A DNA stretch of 22,673 bases from DASRHY01 sp046765875. GTDB lineage: Bacteria; Actinomycetota; Actinomycetes; Propionibacteriales; Kribbellaceae. Both the position numbers and the translations under genes were made by a program. The stretch covers positions 1-22,673 of the forward strand of contig JBKPSJ010000272.1 in the NCBI GenBank assembly GCA_046765875.1, given 5' to 3'. Each line of letters begins with the position of its first letter. Position 1 is the first letter of the stretch. Shown here in pieces: positions 6,593 to 14,097 of the stretch. The notes beneath the pieces are model-generated. The model did not search any database and was not told the DNA's origin. It was given only the letters and a program-made list of their open reading frames with translations.

Positions 6593-8056
6593 TCAGAGCA
6601 CCTCCCGTGGAAGCGTGAATTGAACGCGCTCGTCGACCACTCGGGTCTCGAGCACGTGGGTGGCGCCGAGTCCGGACAGGCAGCCGACGAGTTCGCCGAC
6701 CAGGTCCGGTGGCGCCGATGCACCTGCGGTGATCCCGATCCGGGACCGGCCGGCCAGCCAGCCCAGATCCACGTCGGTCGCGTCCTCGACGAGGTACGCC
6801 TCGGCGCCCTCGCCGGCGGCGACCTCGACCAGCCGGCGCGAGTTGGAGGAGTTCGCCGAGCCGAGTACCAGCACCAGGTCGGACTCGCGCGCGATCGCAC
6901 GGACGGCGCGTTGCCGGTTCGTGGTCGCGTAGCAGATGTCGTCCCTGCGGGGCGCGGACAGCGCCGGGAACCGGTCCCGCAGTACCGACGCGATCCGCTC
7001 GGCCTCGTCGACGGCCAGCGTGGTCTGCATGACGTAGGCGACGTTGTCCGGGTCCGGCACCGTCACCCGCGCGGCGTCGTCGACGCTGCCGATCACCTCT
7101 ACGTGACCAGTCGCCTCGCCGCGGGTGCCGACCACTTCCTCGTGCTCCTCGTGGCCGATCAGGAAGATCGTCGCGTCCCGGGCGGCGAAGCGGCGAACCT
7201 CGTTGTGCACCTTGGTGACCAGCGGGCAGGTGGCGTCGATGACCTGCAACTCCCGGTCCGCGGCGGATCGGCGTACGTCCGGTGCGACGCCGTGGGCCGC
7301 GAACACCAGCACGCTGCCGGGCGGGACCTGCTCGACCTCGTCGACGAAGACCGCGCCCCGGCTCTCCAGGTCCCGTACGACGTGCAGGTTGTGCACGATC
7401 TGACGGCGTACGTAGACCGGCGGGCCGTACCGCTCCAGGGCACGCTCGACGATCTCGATCGCGCGTTCAACGCCGGCACAGAACGACCTCGGCGCGGCCA
7501 GCCTGAGCTCGCGGTCGCCGGCCGCGTCCGCCCAGCTCTGCAGGACGGGCGCGGCTCGTCGCAACGACCGCAGCCCCTCGATCCCCCGCCAGACGGTTCC
7601 CGGCCTTCGCAGCGGCCGCGACGGCGTGTCGACGATCGCCCGTACGACAGCGACCCGGCCGTCGGGAGCACTACTGGCCAGGAATGCCGATTCGTTGTCG
7701 ACGGCGATCGCGCCCGTCGCGGCCAGGCGGCCCCGGGCGGCGGCGCCGTCGATGACCCGATCGGTGGACGCGATGTCGCCGACGTGCACGGTCAGCCCGG
7801 AACGGCGCAACGCACCCGCGAGTAGCGGTGCGGTGCTGGACGTCACCCGGTCGCCGGCTCCTTCGACCGCGGCGGCGACCACCAGGTCACCGGGGTCGAT
7901 GCCGTTCACCAGGGCACCGGCGACACCGGCCACGAGGACCGGACCCGCTGAGTCCGGCAACCGCCCGGACGGGCCGCGGCCGGTTCGTACCGGTGGTTCG
8001 GCGAGTCGGTCCCGCAGTGCCAGCCACTCGGAGCGCAGCGGCGTACAGATGGTCAC
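6593..8056 (-). CDS. fusion: HpnG-like nucleoside phosphorylase + IspH (HMBPP reductase)
   Basis: A 487-residue two-domain protein. Residues about 1-178 resemble purine-nucleoside-phosphorylase-fold HpnG: VLVAGVAGAL, PGDLVVAAAV, the ribose-binding-type VDNES (119-123) and VRAIVD with Asp143. HpnG removes adenine from adenosylhopane. Residues about 184-487 are IspH, the last MEP-pathway enzyme, which makes IPP and DMAPP. All three cluster cysteines are present: SFCAGV (Cys193), DATCPLV (Cys277) and DICYATTN (Cys375). Also seen are AAHG, GHEEHEEVVGTRGE, TTLAVDE, SSNSRRL and ITAGASAP. The GTG start overlaps the shc stop as GTGA. IspH alone is usually a little over 300 residues, so the extra domain is real. 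There is no stop or frameshift between the domains. Confidence 0.93.
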   Translation of the reverse strand: MTICTPLRSEWLALRDRLAEPPVRTGRGPSGRLPDSAGPVLVAGVAGALVNGIDPGDLVVAAAVEGAGDRVTSSTAPLLAGALRRSGLTVHVGDIASTDRVIDGAAARGRLAATGAIAVDNESAFLASSAPDGRVAVVRAIVDTPSRPLRRPGTVWRGIEGLRSLRRAAPVLQSWADAAGDRELRLAAPRSFCAGVERAIEIVERALERYGPPVYVRRQIVHNLHVVRDLESRGAVFVDEVEQVPPGSVLVFAAHGVAPDVRRSAADRELQVIDATCPLVTKVHNEVRRFAARDATIFLIGHEEHEEVVGTRGEATGHVEVIGSVDDAARVTVPDPDNVAYVMQTTLAVDEAERIASVLRDRFPALSAPRRDDICYATTNRQRAVRAIARESDLVLVLGSANSSNSRRLVEVAAGEGAEAYLVEDATDVDLGWLAGRSRIGITAGASAPPDLVGELVGCLSGLGATHVLETRVVDERVQFTLPREVL

Positions 8057-9924
8057 TCAGCGGCCTCCCGGAGATAGCGGCCAAGGGCGGTGACCGGGAA
8101 CACCAGCCGGTAAAGGTGGTAGTTGATGTAGAACGCGCCCGGGAATCCGGTGCCCGTGTACAGGTCCTCGTCCCAAGTGCCGTCCTCGCGCTGGGTCGTC
8201 ACCAGGTAGTCGACTCCGCGCCGTACGGCCTCCGAACGCTCCTCGGCGGCCAGGAGCGCGAGCAATGCCCAGGCCGTCTGCGAGGCGGTGGAGTCGCCGC
8301 GCCCGATCCAGGACGGGTCATGGTACGAGCGCAGGTCCTCACCCCAGCCGCCGTCCTCGTTCTGGTGCCGCTCGAGCCAGCCCACTGCGCGTCGTACGAC
8401 TGGATCGGCCGGGGACATGCCGGCAGCGACCAGGGCCGGCACCACGGCGCCGGTGCCGTACACGTGGTTGGCACCCCAGCGGCCGAACCAGGATCCGCCC
8501 GGCTCCTGCGCGTCCAGCAGCCAGCGGATCCCGCCCCGGCTCGCCGGTCCGTCCTGGTCACCGAGTTCGGCGAGCATCTACACCACGTGTGCGGTGACAT
8601 CGGCCGACGGCGGGTCGATGACGGCGCCGAAGTCGCAGAACGGCAGCTTTTCTACCAGGTACCGGGTGTTGTCGGCGTCGAAGGCCGCCCAGCCGCCGTC
8701 CTTGGAGACCATCCCGGTGGTCCAGGTCACCGCCCGGTCGATCGCAGCCGCCACGCGTTCCGGTTCGGGGTGTGCGACCCGGCGCAGCGCCAGCACAACC
8801 TCGGCGGTGTCGTCGATGTCGGGATAGCCGCGGTTCGCGAACTCGAAGGCCCAGCCGCCGGGCGGCACGTCGGGCTTGCGCACCTGCCAGTCGCCGTCGC
8901 AGTCGAGCTGTTCGCCGAGCAGCCAGTCGGTTGCCGACAGCACCGCCGAATCGTCGGGTGCGACGCCCGCGTCGAGCAGCGCGGTGACCGCGAGACAGGT
9001 GTCCCACACCGGGGACTGGCACGCCTCGAGCCAGCGCACCGGCCCGTCCGGGCCGTCCTCGTGGACCAGGAAGTCTTCCAACCCGGCCAGCCCGGACCGC
9101 ATCGCCGGGTGGTCGAGCGGGTAGCCGAGCAGGTCCAGGGCGATCAGCGAGTACACCCACGGTGGCTGGATGCCGCCCCAACCGCCGTCCGCCTCCTGGC
9201 GGGCGAGGATCCACTCGGCCGCCTGGCGCATCGCCCGCTTGCGCAGCGGTCGCACCGGGTGCCGCGAGTACGCGTGCAGCGCTCGGTCCAGCCGGTAGAA
9301 CGCCCGGGCCACCCCGGTGCTACCGGCGGCCCGGTCGGGCACCGTCCCGGACCGCAGTGGCTCGATGTCGAACTCGACCGGCCGGACCGGGCGCAGCGCC
9401 GAGACCACCGTCAGCGGCACGATCGTCTGCCGCGCCCAGCAGCCCCAGTCGTAGATGTTGAGCGGCACCCACGACGGCAGGAAGATCAGCTCCGGCGGCA
9501 GGACCGGCAGCTCGTCCCAGGACCACAGTCCGAACAGCGCCAGCCAGATCCGGGTGAAGACCCGGCTGTTCTCCACCCCGCCCTCGGCGAGTACGAACTG
9601 CGCCGCCTTCGCCATCTGCGGCGCCTCCGGGTCGTCACCGGCCAGCCGGAGCGCGACCCACGCCTCGACCGTGGTGGACAGGTCGGCCGGACCGCCGTGG
9701 AACGTCGCCCAGGTGCCGTCGGCCCGCTGCTGCGACCGGATCCGACGCGCTGCGGGCACGGCGACCTCGGGCGTGAGAATGCCCAGGAACCGCCTCAGCA
9801 GCAGGTCTTCGGCGTCCATCGTCACGTTGGTCTCGAGCTTGCCCTTCCACCACCCCTCGGCGTGCTGAAGGCCGCGCAGGTGGTCCACCGCGTCATCCAG
9901 TGCCTGCCGGACCGGATCGGTCAT
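8053..9924 (-). pseudogene. shc: squalene-hopene cyclase, interrupted by an in-frame TAG
   Basis: The cyclase converts squalene to hopene at the membrane. The frame from ATG 9924 (overlapping the previous stop as TGATG) gives 448 residues, ends at TAG (8578-8580), and continues in the same frame from an immediate ATG (8577) for 174 residues to 8053. Joined, it would be about 623 residues, near the usual length. The first part holds the QW-type repeats and the catalytic DIDD (369-372). It ends ...DVTAHVV, where cyclases normally continue with Glu; GAG to TAG is one base. The second part holds GSWFGRWG, YGTGAVV, DGGWGED and TGFPGAFYINYHLYRLVFP, which line the active site in known cyclases. The stop therefore removes essential residues unless it is read through, the two pieces assemble, or it is a sequence error. 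Confidence 0.9.
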
Positions 9925-10937
9925 CACGCCTGCCTCGAGACCAGGAACCTGGCCAGCTCGAGCAACTCCGACAGGGCCCGTTGCGGCATCGGCACCGAGG
10001 ACAGCGCCTGCTCTGCGAGCACGCTGCGGCGTTCGGTCTCCTCTTCGGCCCACCGGCGGCCACCTGCCCGTTCGACCAGCTCGGCCGCGTGCCGCAACTC
10101 GGCCTCCTCCGGCGTCCCGTCCTGTGCCATCCAGTCGTGTAGCTCGCGGCCGGCCGCACCGCCGTGCTCCATCGCATAGGCCACCGGCAGGGACTTCTTC
10201 CGCGAGGAGAGGTCGGAGAAGACCGGCTTGCCGGTCGTCGCCGAGTCGCCCCAGATGCCGAGGATGTCGTCGACCAACTGGAACGCGATCCCCAACTGCG
10301 CCCCGAAGGTGGACAACGCCTCGAGCAGGTCGGAGTCGCCCCCGGCCAGTACCGCGCCGATCGTCGCGCTGGCCGACATCAGCGCGCCGGTCTTACCGGC
10401 CGCCATGTCGAGGCACTCGGTGACCGACACCGCGTCGTTCGACTCGAACGCGAGGTCCTGGACCTGGCCGCGGATCAGATCGCGCGTCGCCACCGCGAGC
10501 AGCGCCGAGGCCTTCGGCGCATTCCGGTTGCCGCTGTCGAGCAGCACCTCGTGGGCCAGTGACAGCAGCGCGTCGCCGGCCAGGATCGCGGTCGCGGTCC
10601 CCCAGACCGCCCACACCGTCGGGCGGTGCCGGCGCTGCAGGTCGTGGTCCATCACGTCGTCGTGAACCAGCGAGAAGTTGTGCACAAGCTCCACCGCGAC
10701 GGCACCTGGGACGCCGCTGTCCAGACCGCCGCCGGCCGCCTCCGCCGACAGCAGCGAAAGGCTCGGGCGCAACGCCTTGCCGCCCGAGGCGGAAACCGGT
10801 CGCCCGTCGACGTCGGACCAGCCGAGGTGGTACGACACCACCGCGCGGGTGCTGTCGTCGAGCCGGGCCACCGCGTCCCGCAGGGCCGGTCGTACCGCCT
10901 CCTGGCTGACCTGCAGCGTCGTGGGCACCGTCGTCAT
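9924..10937 (-). CDS. polyprenyl diphosphate synthase (trans-isoprenyl type)
   Basis: A 337-residue cytosolic prenyltransferase that condenses IPP with allylic diphosphates, here presumably to give farnesyl diphosphate for squalene. It shows GGKALRP (52-58), the first Asp-rich motif DDVMD (93-97) in HNFSLVHDDVMD, RGQVQDL, and the second motif VDDILGIWGD (from 222) followed by TGKP. Phe88 sits five residues before the first Asp, a position that limits chain length in many family members; the actual product length cannot be fixed from this. The ATG at 10937 overlaps the hpnE stop as ATGA and has GGAGG 5 bases upstream. Its operon position mirrors actinobacterial hopanoid clusters. Confidence 0.93.
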   Translation of the reverse strand: MTTVPTTLQVSQEAVRPALRDAVARLDDSTRAVVSYHLGWSDVDGRPVSASGGKALRPSLSLLSAEAAGGGLDSGVPGAVAVELVHNFSLVHDDVMDHDLQRRHRPTVWAVWGTATAILAGDALLSLAHEVLLDSGNRNAPKASALLAVATRDLIRGQVQDLAFESNDAVSVTECLDMAAGKTGALMSASATIGAVLAGGDSDLLEALSTFGAQLGIAFQLVDDILGIWGDSATTGKPVFSDLSSRKKSLPVAYAMEHGGAAGRELHDWMAQDGTPEEAELRHAAELVERAGGRRWAEEETERRSVLAEQALSSVPMPQRALSELLELARFLVSRQA

Positions 10938-12289
10938 GCCGCCCTCCCTGCTGTGCTCGGTCGCTCGGTCTGGGCCAGAAGGGCCGTGGCCGCCGCCTCT
11001 CCGCTGCGTACGGCGCCCTCCATCGTGGCGGGCCAGCCGGTCGCGGTCCACGCGCCCGCTACGAACAGACCGGGCGCGGTGGTGCGCTGCGCCGGCCGGA
11101 ACCTCGCCGTTCCGGGCGCAGGGTGGAACGTCGCTTCGCGCTCGCGAGTCACGAACACCTCCTCGACCCCGGCCCGGGCGGCCGGGGGGAGCAACCGGGA
11201 CAGCTCGGGCAGCAACTGATCACGCAGGACGGGGGTGCGCGTGTCGATGATGCCCTGGGCCGCCGACAACGAGAGGGCGACATACTGGCCGTCCCGCAGG
11301 CCGGACTGTTCGGTCCGGTCGAACACCCATTGCACCGGGCTGTCGACGGCCGCAAGGAACGGCTCGTCCAGCACCTGGCGGTCGTACACGACATGCACGT
11401 TGACGATCGGCGCACTGCCGAGCGCCGCAGCCCAGCCGGACGGTACGTCGAGCACACCGGTCGGCAACATTTGCTCCGCGACGGGTGGCGGTACGGCAAC
11501 AACAACGGCGTCGGCGACTACGTCCTCGGAGCCGGTATGTACCGACCACCCGGACGACAGTGCCTCGACGCTCTGCACCCTGCGGCGGGTGTGCACCTGG
11601 ATCCCGGCCGACGCCAGCGCCGCCGACATCGCTTCGCCGTGCAGCTGTCCGAGCGGCACCTTGGCCCAGCCGACGTCGCCCGCGTCGGCCCGGTCGAGCA
11701 GTCCCTGCTGGAAGACCGTCGCGGCCAGGGCCAGCGAGGCCTGGTCCGCGCGTGCGTTCAGGGTCGCGATGCCGATCAACTCCCACAGCGCCTCGACACT
11801 GCGTGGACTCTGGCCTTTTGCGGCAAGCCAGGAGCCGAACGACCGTTCGTCGGTCATCGGGTCGTCGGGATCCACCGACCGCATCGCAAGTGCGCCGGTC
11901 ACGATCCCGAGGCGTTCGCGCGCTGACAGCAGCCGGTACGCGGCCAACGAGCGGGCCAGGTGCAGGGGTGCCGGCAGACCGGAGCGTTGCAGGCGTGCCG
12001 TCTTGCCGGACCGGGCACTGCGTACAGGCACGTCCAGCCTCGACTGCAGCGTGACCTGATCGGCGACACCGAGCCGGTCCAGGAGGGCGATGTACCGGTC
12101 ACAACACCGCAGAAAGACGTGCTGGCCGTTGTCCACGGACAGGCCGCCACGCCGGAACGAGTACGTGAGTCCGCCCAGCCACGGCTTGGCCTCGAACAGG
12201 GTCACCTCGCAGCCGGCGTCGGCGCACCGCAGCGCCGCCGTCACACCGGCCAGGCCACCACCGACCACAACGACCCGGCGGCCGGTCAT
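10934..12289 (-). CDS. hpnE: squalene-forming FAD-dependent oxidoreductase HpnE
   Basis: A 451-residue flavoprotein of the phytoene-desaturase/amine-oxidase superfamily. In the HpnCDE route it reduces hydroxysqualene to squalene. The N-terminus has the dinucleotide-binding motif VVVVGGGLAGVTAAL (GGGLAG at 10-15), then FEAKPWLGGLTYSF and DNGQHVFLRCCDRY. The C-terminus has the second FAD contact LFVAGAWTATGWPATMEGAVRSG. The ATG at 12289 overlaps the hpnD stop as ATGA, and G-rich sequence (GGTGGGGG) lies just upstream. The frame is open far upstream, but that part is a shadow of hpnD. Length and motifs are normal for the family. Confidence 0.95.
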   Translation of the reverse strand: MTGRRVVVVGGGLAGVTAALRCADAGCEVTLFEAKPWLGGLTYSFRRGGLSVDNGQHVFLRCCDRYIALLDRLGVADQVTLQSRLDVPVRSARSGKTARLQRSGLPAPLHLARSLAAYRLLSARERLGIVTGALAMRSVDPDDPMTDERSFGSWLAAKGQSPRSVEALWELIGIATLNARADQASLALAATVFQQGLLDRADAGDVGWAKVPLGQLHGEAMSAALASAGIQVHTRRRVQSVEALSSGWSVHTGSEDVVADAVVVAVPPPVAEQMLPTGVLDVPSGWAAALGSAPIVNVHVVYDRQVLDEPFLAAVDSPVQWVFDRTEQSGLRDGQYVALSLSAAQGIIDTRTPVLRDQLLPELSRLLPPAARAGVEEVFVTREREATFHPAPGTARFRPAQRTTAPGLFVAGAWTATGWPATMEGAVRSGEAAATALLAQTERPSTAGRAA

Positions 12290-13143
12290 GAAGCCCCCAC
12301 CAGGGCGCCGGCAGCGACCCGGGCCTTCTGCCACCCCGACAGCGACAGCCGCTTGTCGTACACCTGCGTCGGGTCGGCCCGGATCCGGTCCAGCAGGTGC
12401 CGGTAGATCCCCGCCATCGCCCGGCAGCACGCCGCGCTGCGCCGGTCGAGCAGCGGCTGCAACCGGCTGCCCAGGGCGTACCACGCCTCGGCCCGGGCAG
12501 CGCTGTGCCGCAGCATCTCGGCGAGCCGGGCGTCGGGGTCGTGCAGCGAGCCGCACTCGTCCACCCTCAGCTCCACGCCGTACGACTCGAGCTCGCGCTG
12601 CGGCAGGTAGACCCGGCCGTTCAGCAGGTCCTCCCGTACGTCGCGCAGGATGTTGGTCTGCTGCAGGGCGATGCCGAGCTGGTCGGCGAAAGTCGCGGCC
12701 CGCGGGTCGTGGCGAGCCGTGCCGAACACGCCCAGGCACAGCCGCCCGATCGAGCCGGCCACACAGCGGCAGTACCCGACCAGGTCGTCGAAGGTCAGAT
12801 AGGTGAGGCCCTTGACGTCCATCAGCACGCCGTCGACGAGCTCGTCGAACGCCTCCAGCGGTACGGGATACCGGCGCGCGGCATCGGCTACCGCGACCAG
12901 CACCGGGTCGGAGCTGTCGGCCATCGAGACCAGCGAGGCACGGACGGTCTCGAGCTCGGCGAACTTGTCGGTCACCGGGAGGTCGCCGTCACCGATGTCG
13001 TCGATCCGCCGTGCGAGCGCGTAGACGGCACACAGCGCCGTCCGTTTCGGTTCGGGCAGCAGCCGGATGCCGTAGTAGAAGTTGCGCGCCTGATCGCGCG
13101 TCACCTGTTCGCAGGTCTCGTACGCCTCGGCGATCGTGCTCAT
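12286..13143 (-). CDS. hpnD: presqualene diphosphate synthase HpnD
   Basis: A 285-residue squalene/phytoene-synthase-fold enzyme that joins two farnesyl diphosphates into presqualene diphosphate. The two Asp-rich Mg-binding motifs are DDIGD (48-52) and DVRED (168-172) within LQQTNILRDVREDLLNGRVYLP. ARRIDD and the NILRDVRED context favour HpnD over HpnC, whose equivalent here reads HWQDVRED. The ATG at 13143 overlaps the hpnC stop as ATGA, and the gene's own stop overlaps hpnE in the same way, so HpnC, D and E are made in step. Assignment of D versus C rests on motif wording and gene order. Confidence 0.93.
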   Translation of the reverse strand: MSTIAEAYETCEQVTRDQARNFYYGIRLLPEPKRTALCAVYALARRIDDIGDGDLPVTDKFAELETVRASLVSMADSSDPVLVAVADAARRYPVPLEAFDELVDGVLMDVKGLTYLTFDDLVGYCRCVAGSIGRLCLGVFGTARHDPRAATFADQLGIALQQTNILRDVREDLLNGRVYLPQRELESYGVELRVDECGSLHDPDARLAEMLRHSAARAEAWYALGSRLQPLLDRRSAACCRAMAGIYRHLLDRIRADPTQVYDKRLSLSGWQKARVAAGALVGAS

Positions 13144-13991
13144 CGGACCAGTTCCACGAGCAGCCGCCGGGCAATGTCGGTCTTGCGTGGCCGGGCCTGC
13201 CGGGCCAGTACGTCGCCTTCGGTACGTCTGAGGGCCAGAACCGTCGCCCGGCCGCCTGCTACGAAACCCGCCACCGCGATCCTCGCCCAGCCGCGCAGGT
13301 CGCGGACCAGCGGCGCGCCCTCGCCCAGCATGACCGAGGCGCTATCCACCTCGGTCAGCATGAGCTCGCGCAGACGCGGACCGGCTGTCGTACCGGTCAG
13401 CTCCGCCGGGTCCACACCATGAGCGCGCAGATCCTCCATGGGCAGGTAGATCCGTCCCGCCAGCGCGTCCTCGCGGACGTCCTGCCAGTGCTCGAGCAAC
13501 TGGAGTGCGCTGCACACCGAGTCGGACCAGCGAACCCGTTGCGGAGTCGAGCAGTCGAACACTCTGAGCACGATCCGGCCGACCGGGTTTGCCGACAGCT
13601 CGCAGTAACCCAGGAGGCCGGCGAGCGTCCCGTACCGGCTGACCACCTGGTCCTGTAGGTTCGCCTCGACCAGCTTCTGGAAGTCCGCCTGGTCCAGCTC
13701 GTGCCTGCGTACCACCTCGACCAGGCGCTGGTGGACCGGCAACTCGGGCCGGCCGCTGCCCCACACCTCGGCAAGGTCGTCCCGGAACTCGTGCAATTGT
13801 GCGGTCCGGTCGCCGGCGGCCCGGTCACCGAGATCGTCGACGGTACGCGCGAAGGCGTAGACGGTGTGCAGATCGGTGCGAACCCGGCGCGGCAGTACTG
13901 TCAAAGCGACGGGGAAGTTCTCGCCGCGTTCACGATGACGCAGGGTCCGCGAATCGCCAGATCTCCGGGCGGACACCGCGCCATCTGCCAT
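13140..13991 (-). CDS. hpnC: hydroxysqualene synthase HpnC
   Basis: First gene of the hopanoid operon, about 283 residues. HpnC converts presqualene diphosphate to hydroxysqualene. The first Mg-binding motif is DDLGD (52-56) after VYAFARTV, and the second is DVRED (171-175) in LEHWQDVREDALAGRIYLP; the early ENFPVALTVLP is also typical of HpnC. The start at ATG 13991 gives the family-like N-terminus but has only a weak ribosome-binding site; the frame stays open to 14129, across the palindrome, which I treat as non-coding. A divergent PucR-type regulator lies upstream, with an exact palindrome between them. Confidence 0.91.
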   Translation of the reverse strand: MADGAVSARRSGDSRTLRHRERGENFPVALTVLPRRVRTDLHTVYAFARTVDDLGDRAAGDRTAQLHEFRDDLAEVWGSGRPELPVHQRLVEVVRRHELDQADFQKLVEANLQDQVVSRYGTLAGLLGYCELSANPVGRIVLRVFDCSTPQRVRWSDSVCSALQLLEHWQDVREDALAGRIYLPMEDLRAHGVDPAELTGTTAGPRLRELMLTEVDSASVMLGEGAPLVRDLRGWARIAVAGFVAGGRATVLALRRTEGDVLARQARPRKTDIARRLLVELVR

Positions 13992-14058
13992 AGTCCGATT
14001 CTGGTCATCCAGCCATACAGGATTCTGCTCACTGAACCGACATGACCCTAGTGAGAAA

Positions 14059-14075
14059 TTGTCCGTGACGGACAA
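14059..14075. promoter_or_regulatory. exact 17-bp palindrome between hpnC and the pucR-type gene
   Basis: TTGTCCGTGACGGACAA has two perfect 8-base arms around a single G. It lies 68 bases upstream of the hpnC start and just before the likely start of the divergent regulator. Read toward hpnC, the left arm forms a -35-like TTGTCC, with a possible -10 TAGGGT downstream. It is the best candidate operator for the regulator next door, and might set expression of the whole hopanoid operon. Binding is inferred. Confidence 0.72.
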
Positions 14076-14097
14076 ATCGATGCGGTACACCGGTGAT

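Noticed and set aside
8578..8580. TAG read as pyrrolysine
   Set aside because: The position corresponds to an ordinary Glu in cyclases and nothing in the window suggests pyrrolysine use.
8053..9924. Frameshift as the cause of the shc interruption
   Set aside because: Both parts are in the same reading frame and align continuously with cyclases; only one codon is a stop.
7828..10179. A 783-codon open frame on the plus strand antisense to shc and the HpnG-IspH gene
   Set aside because: It is the mirror of well-supported minus-strand genes in GC-rich DNA; its translation is Arg/Pro/His-rich with no family motifs.
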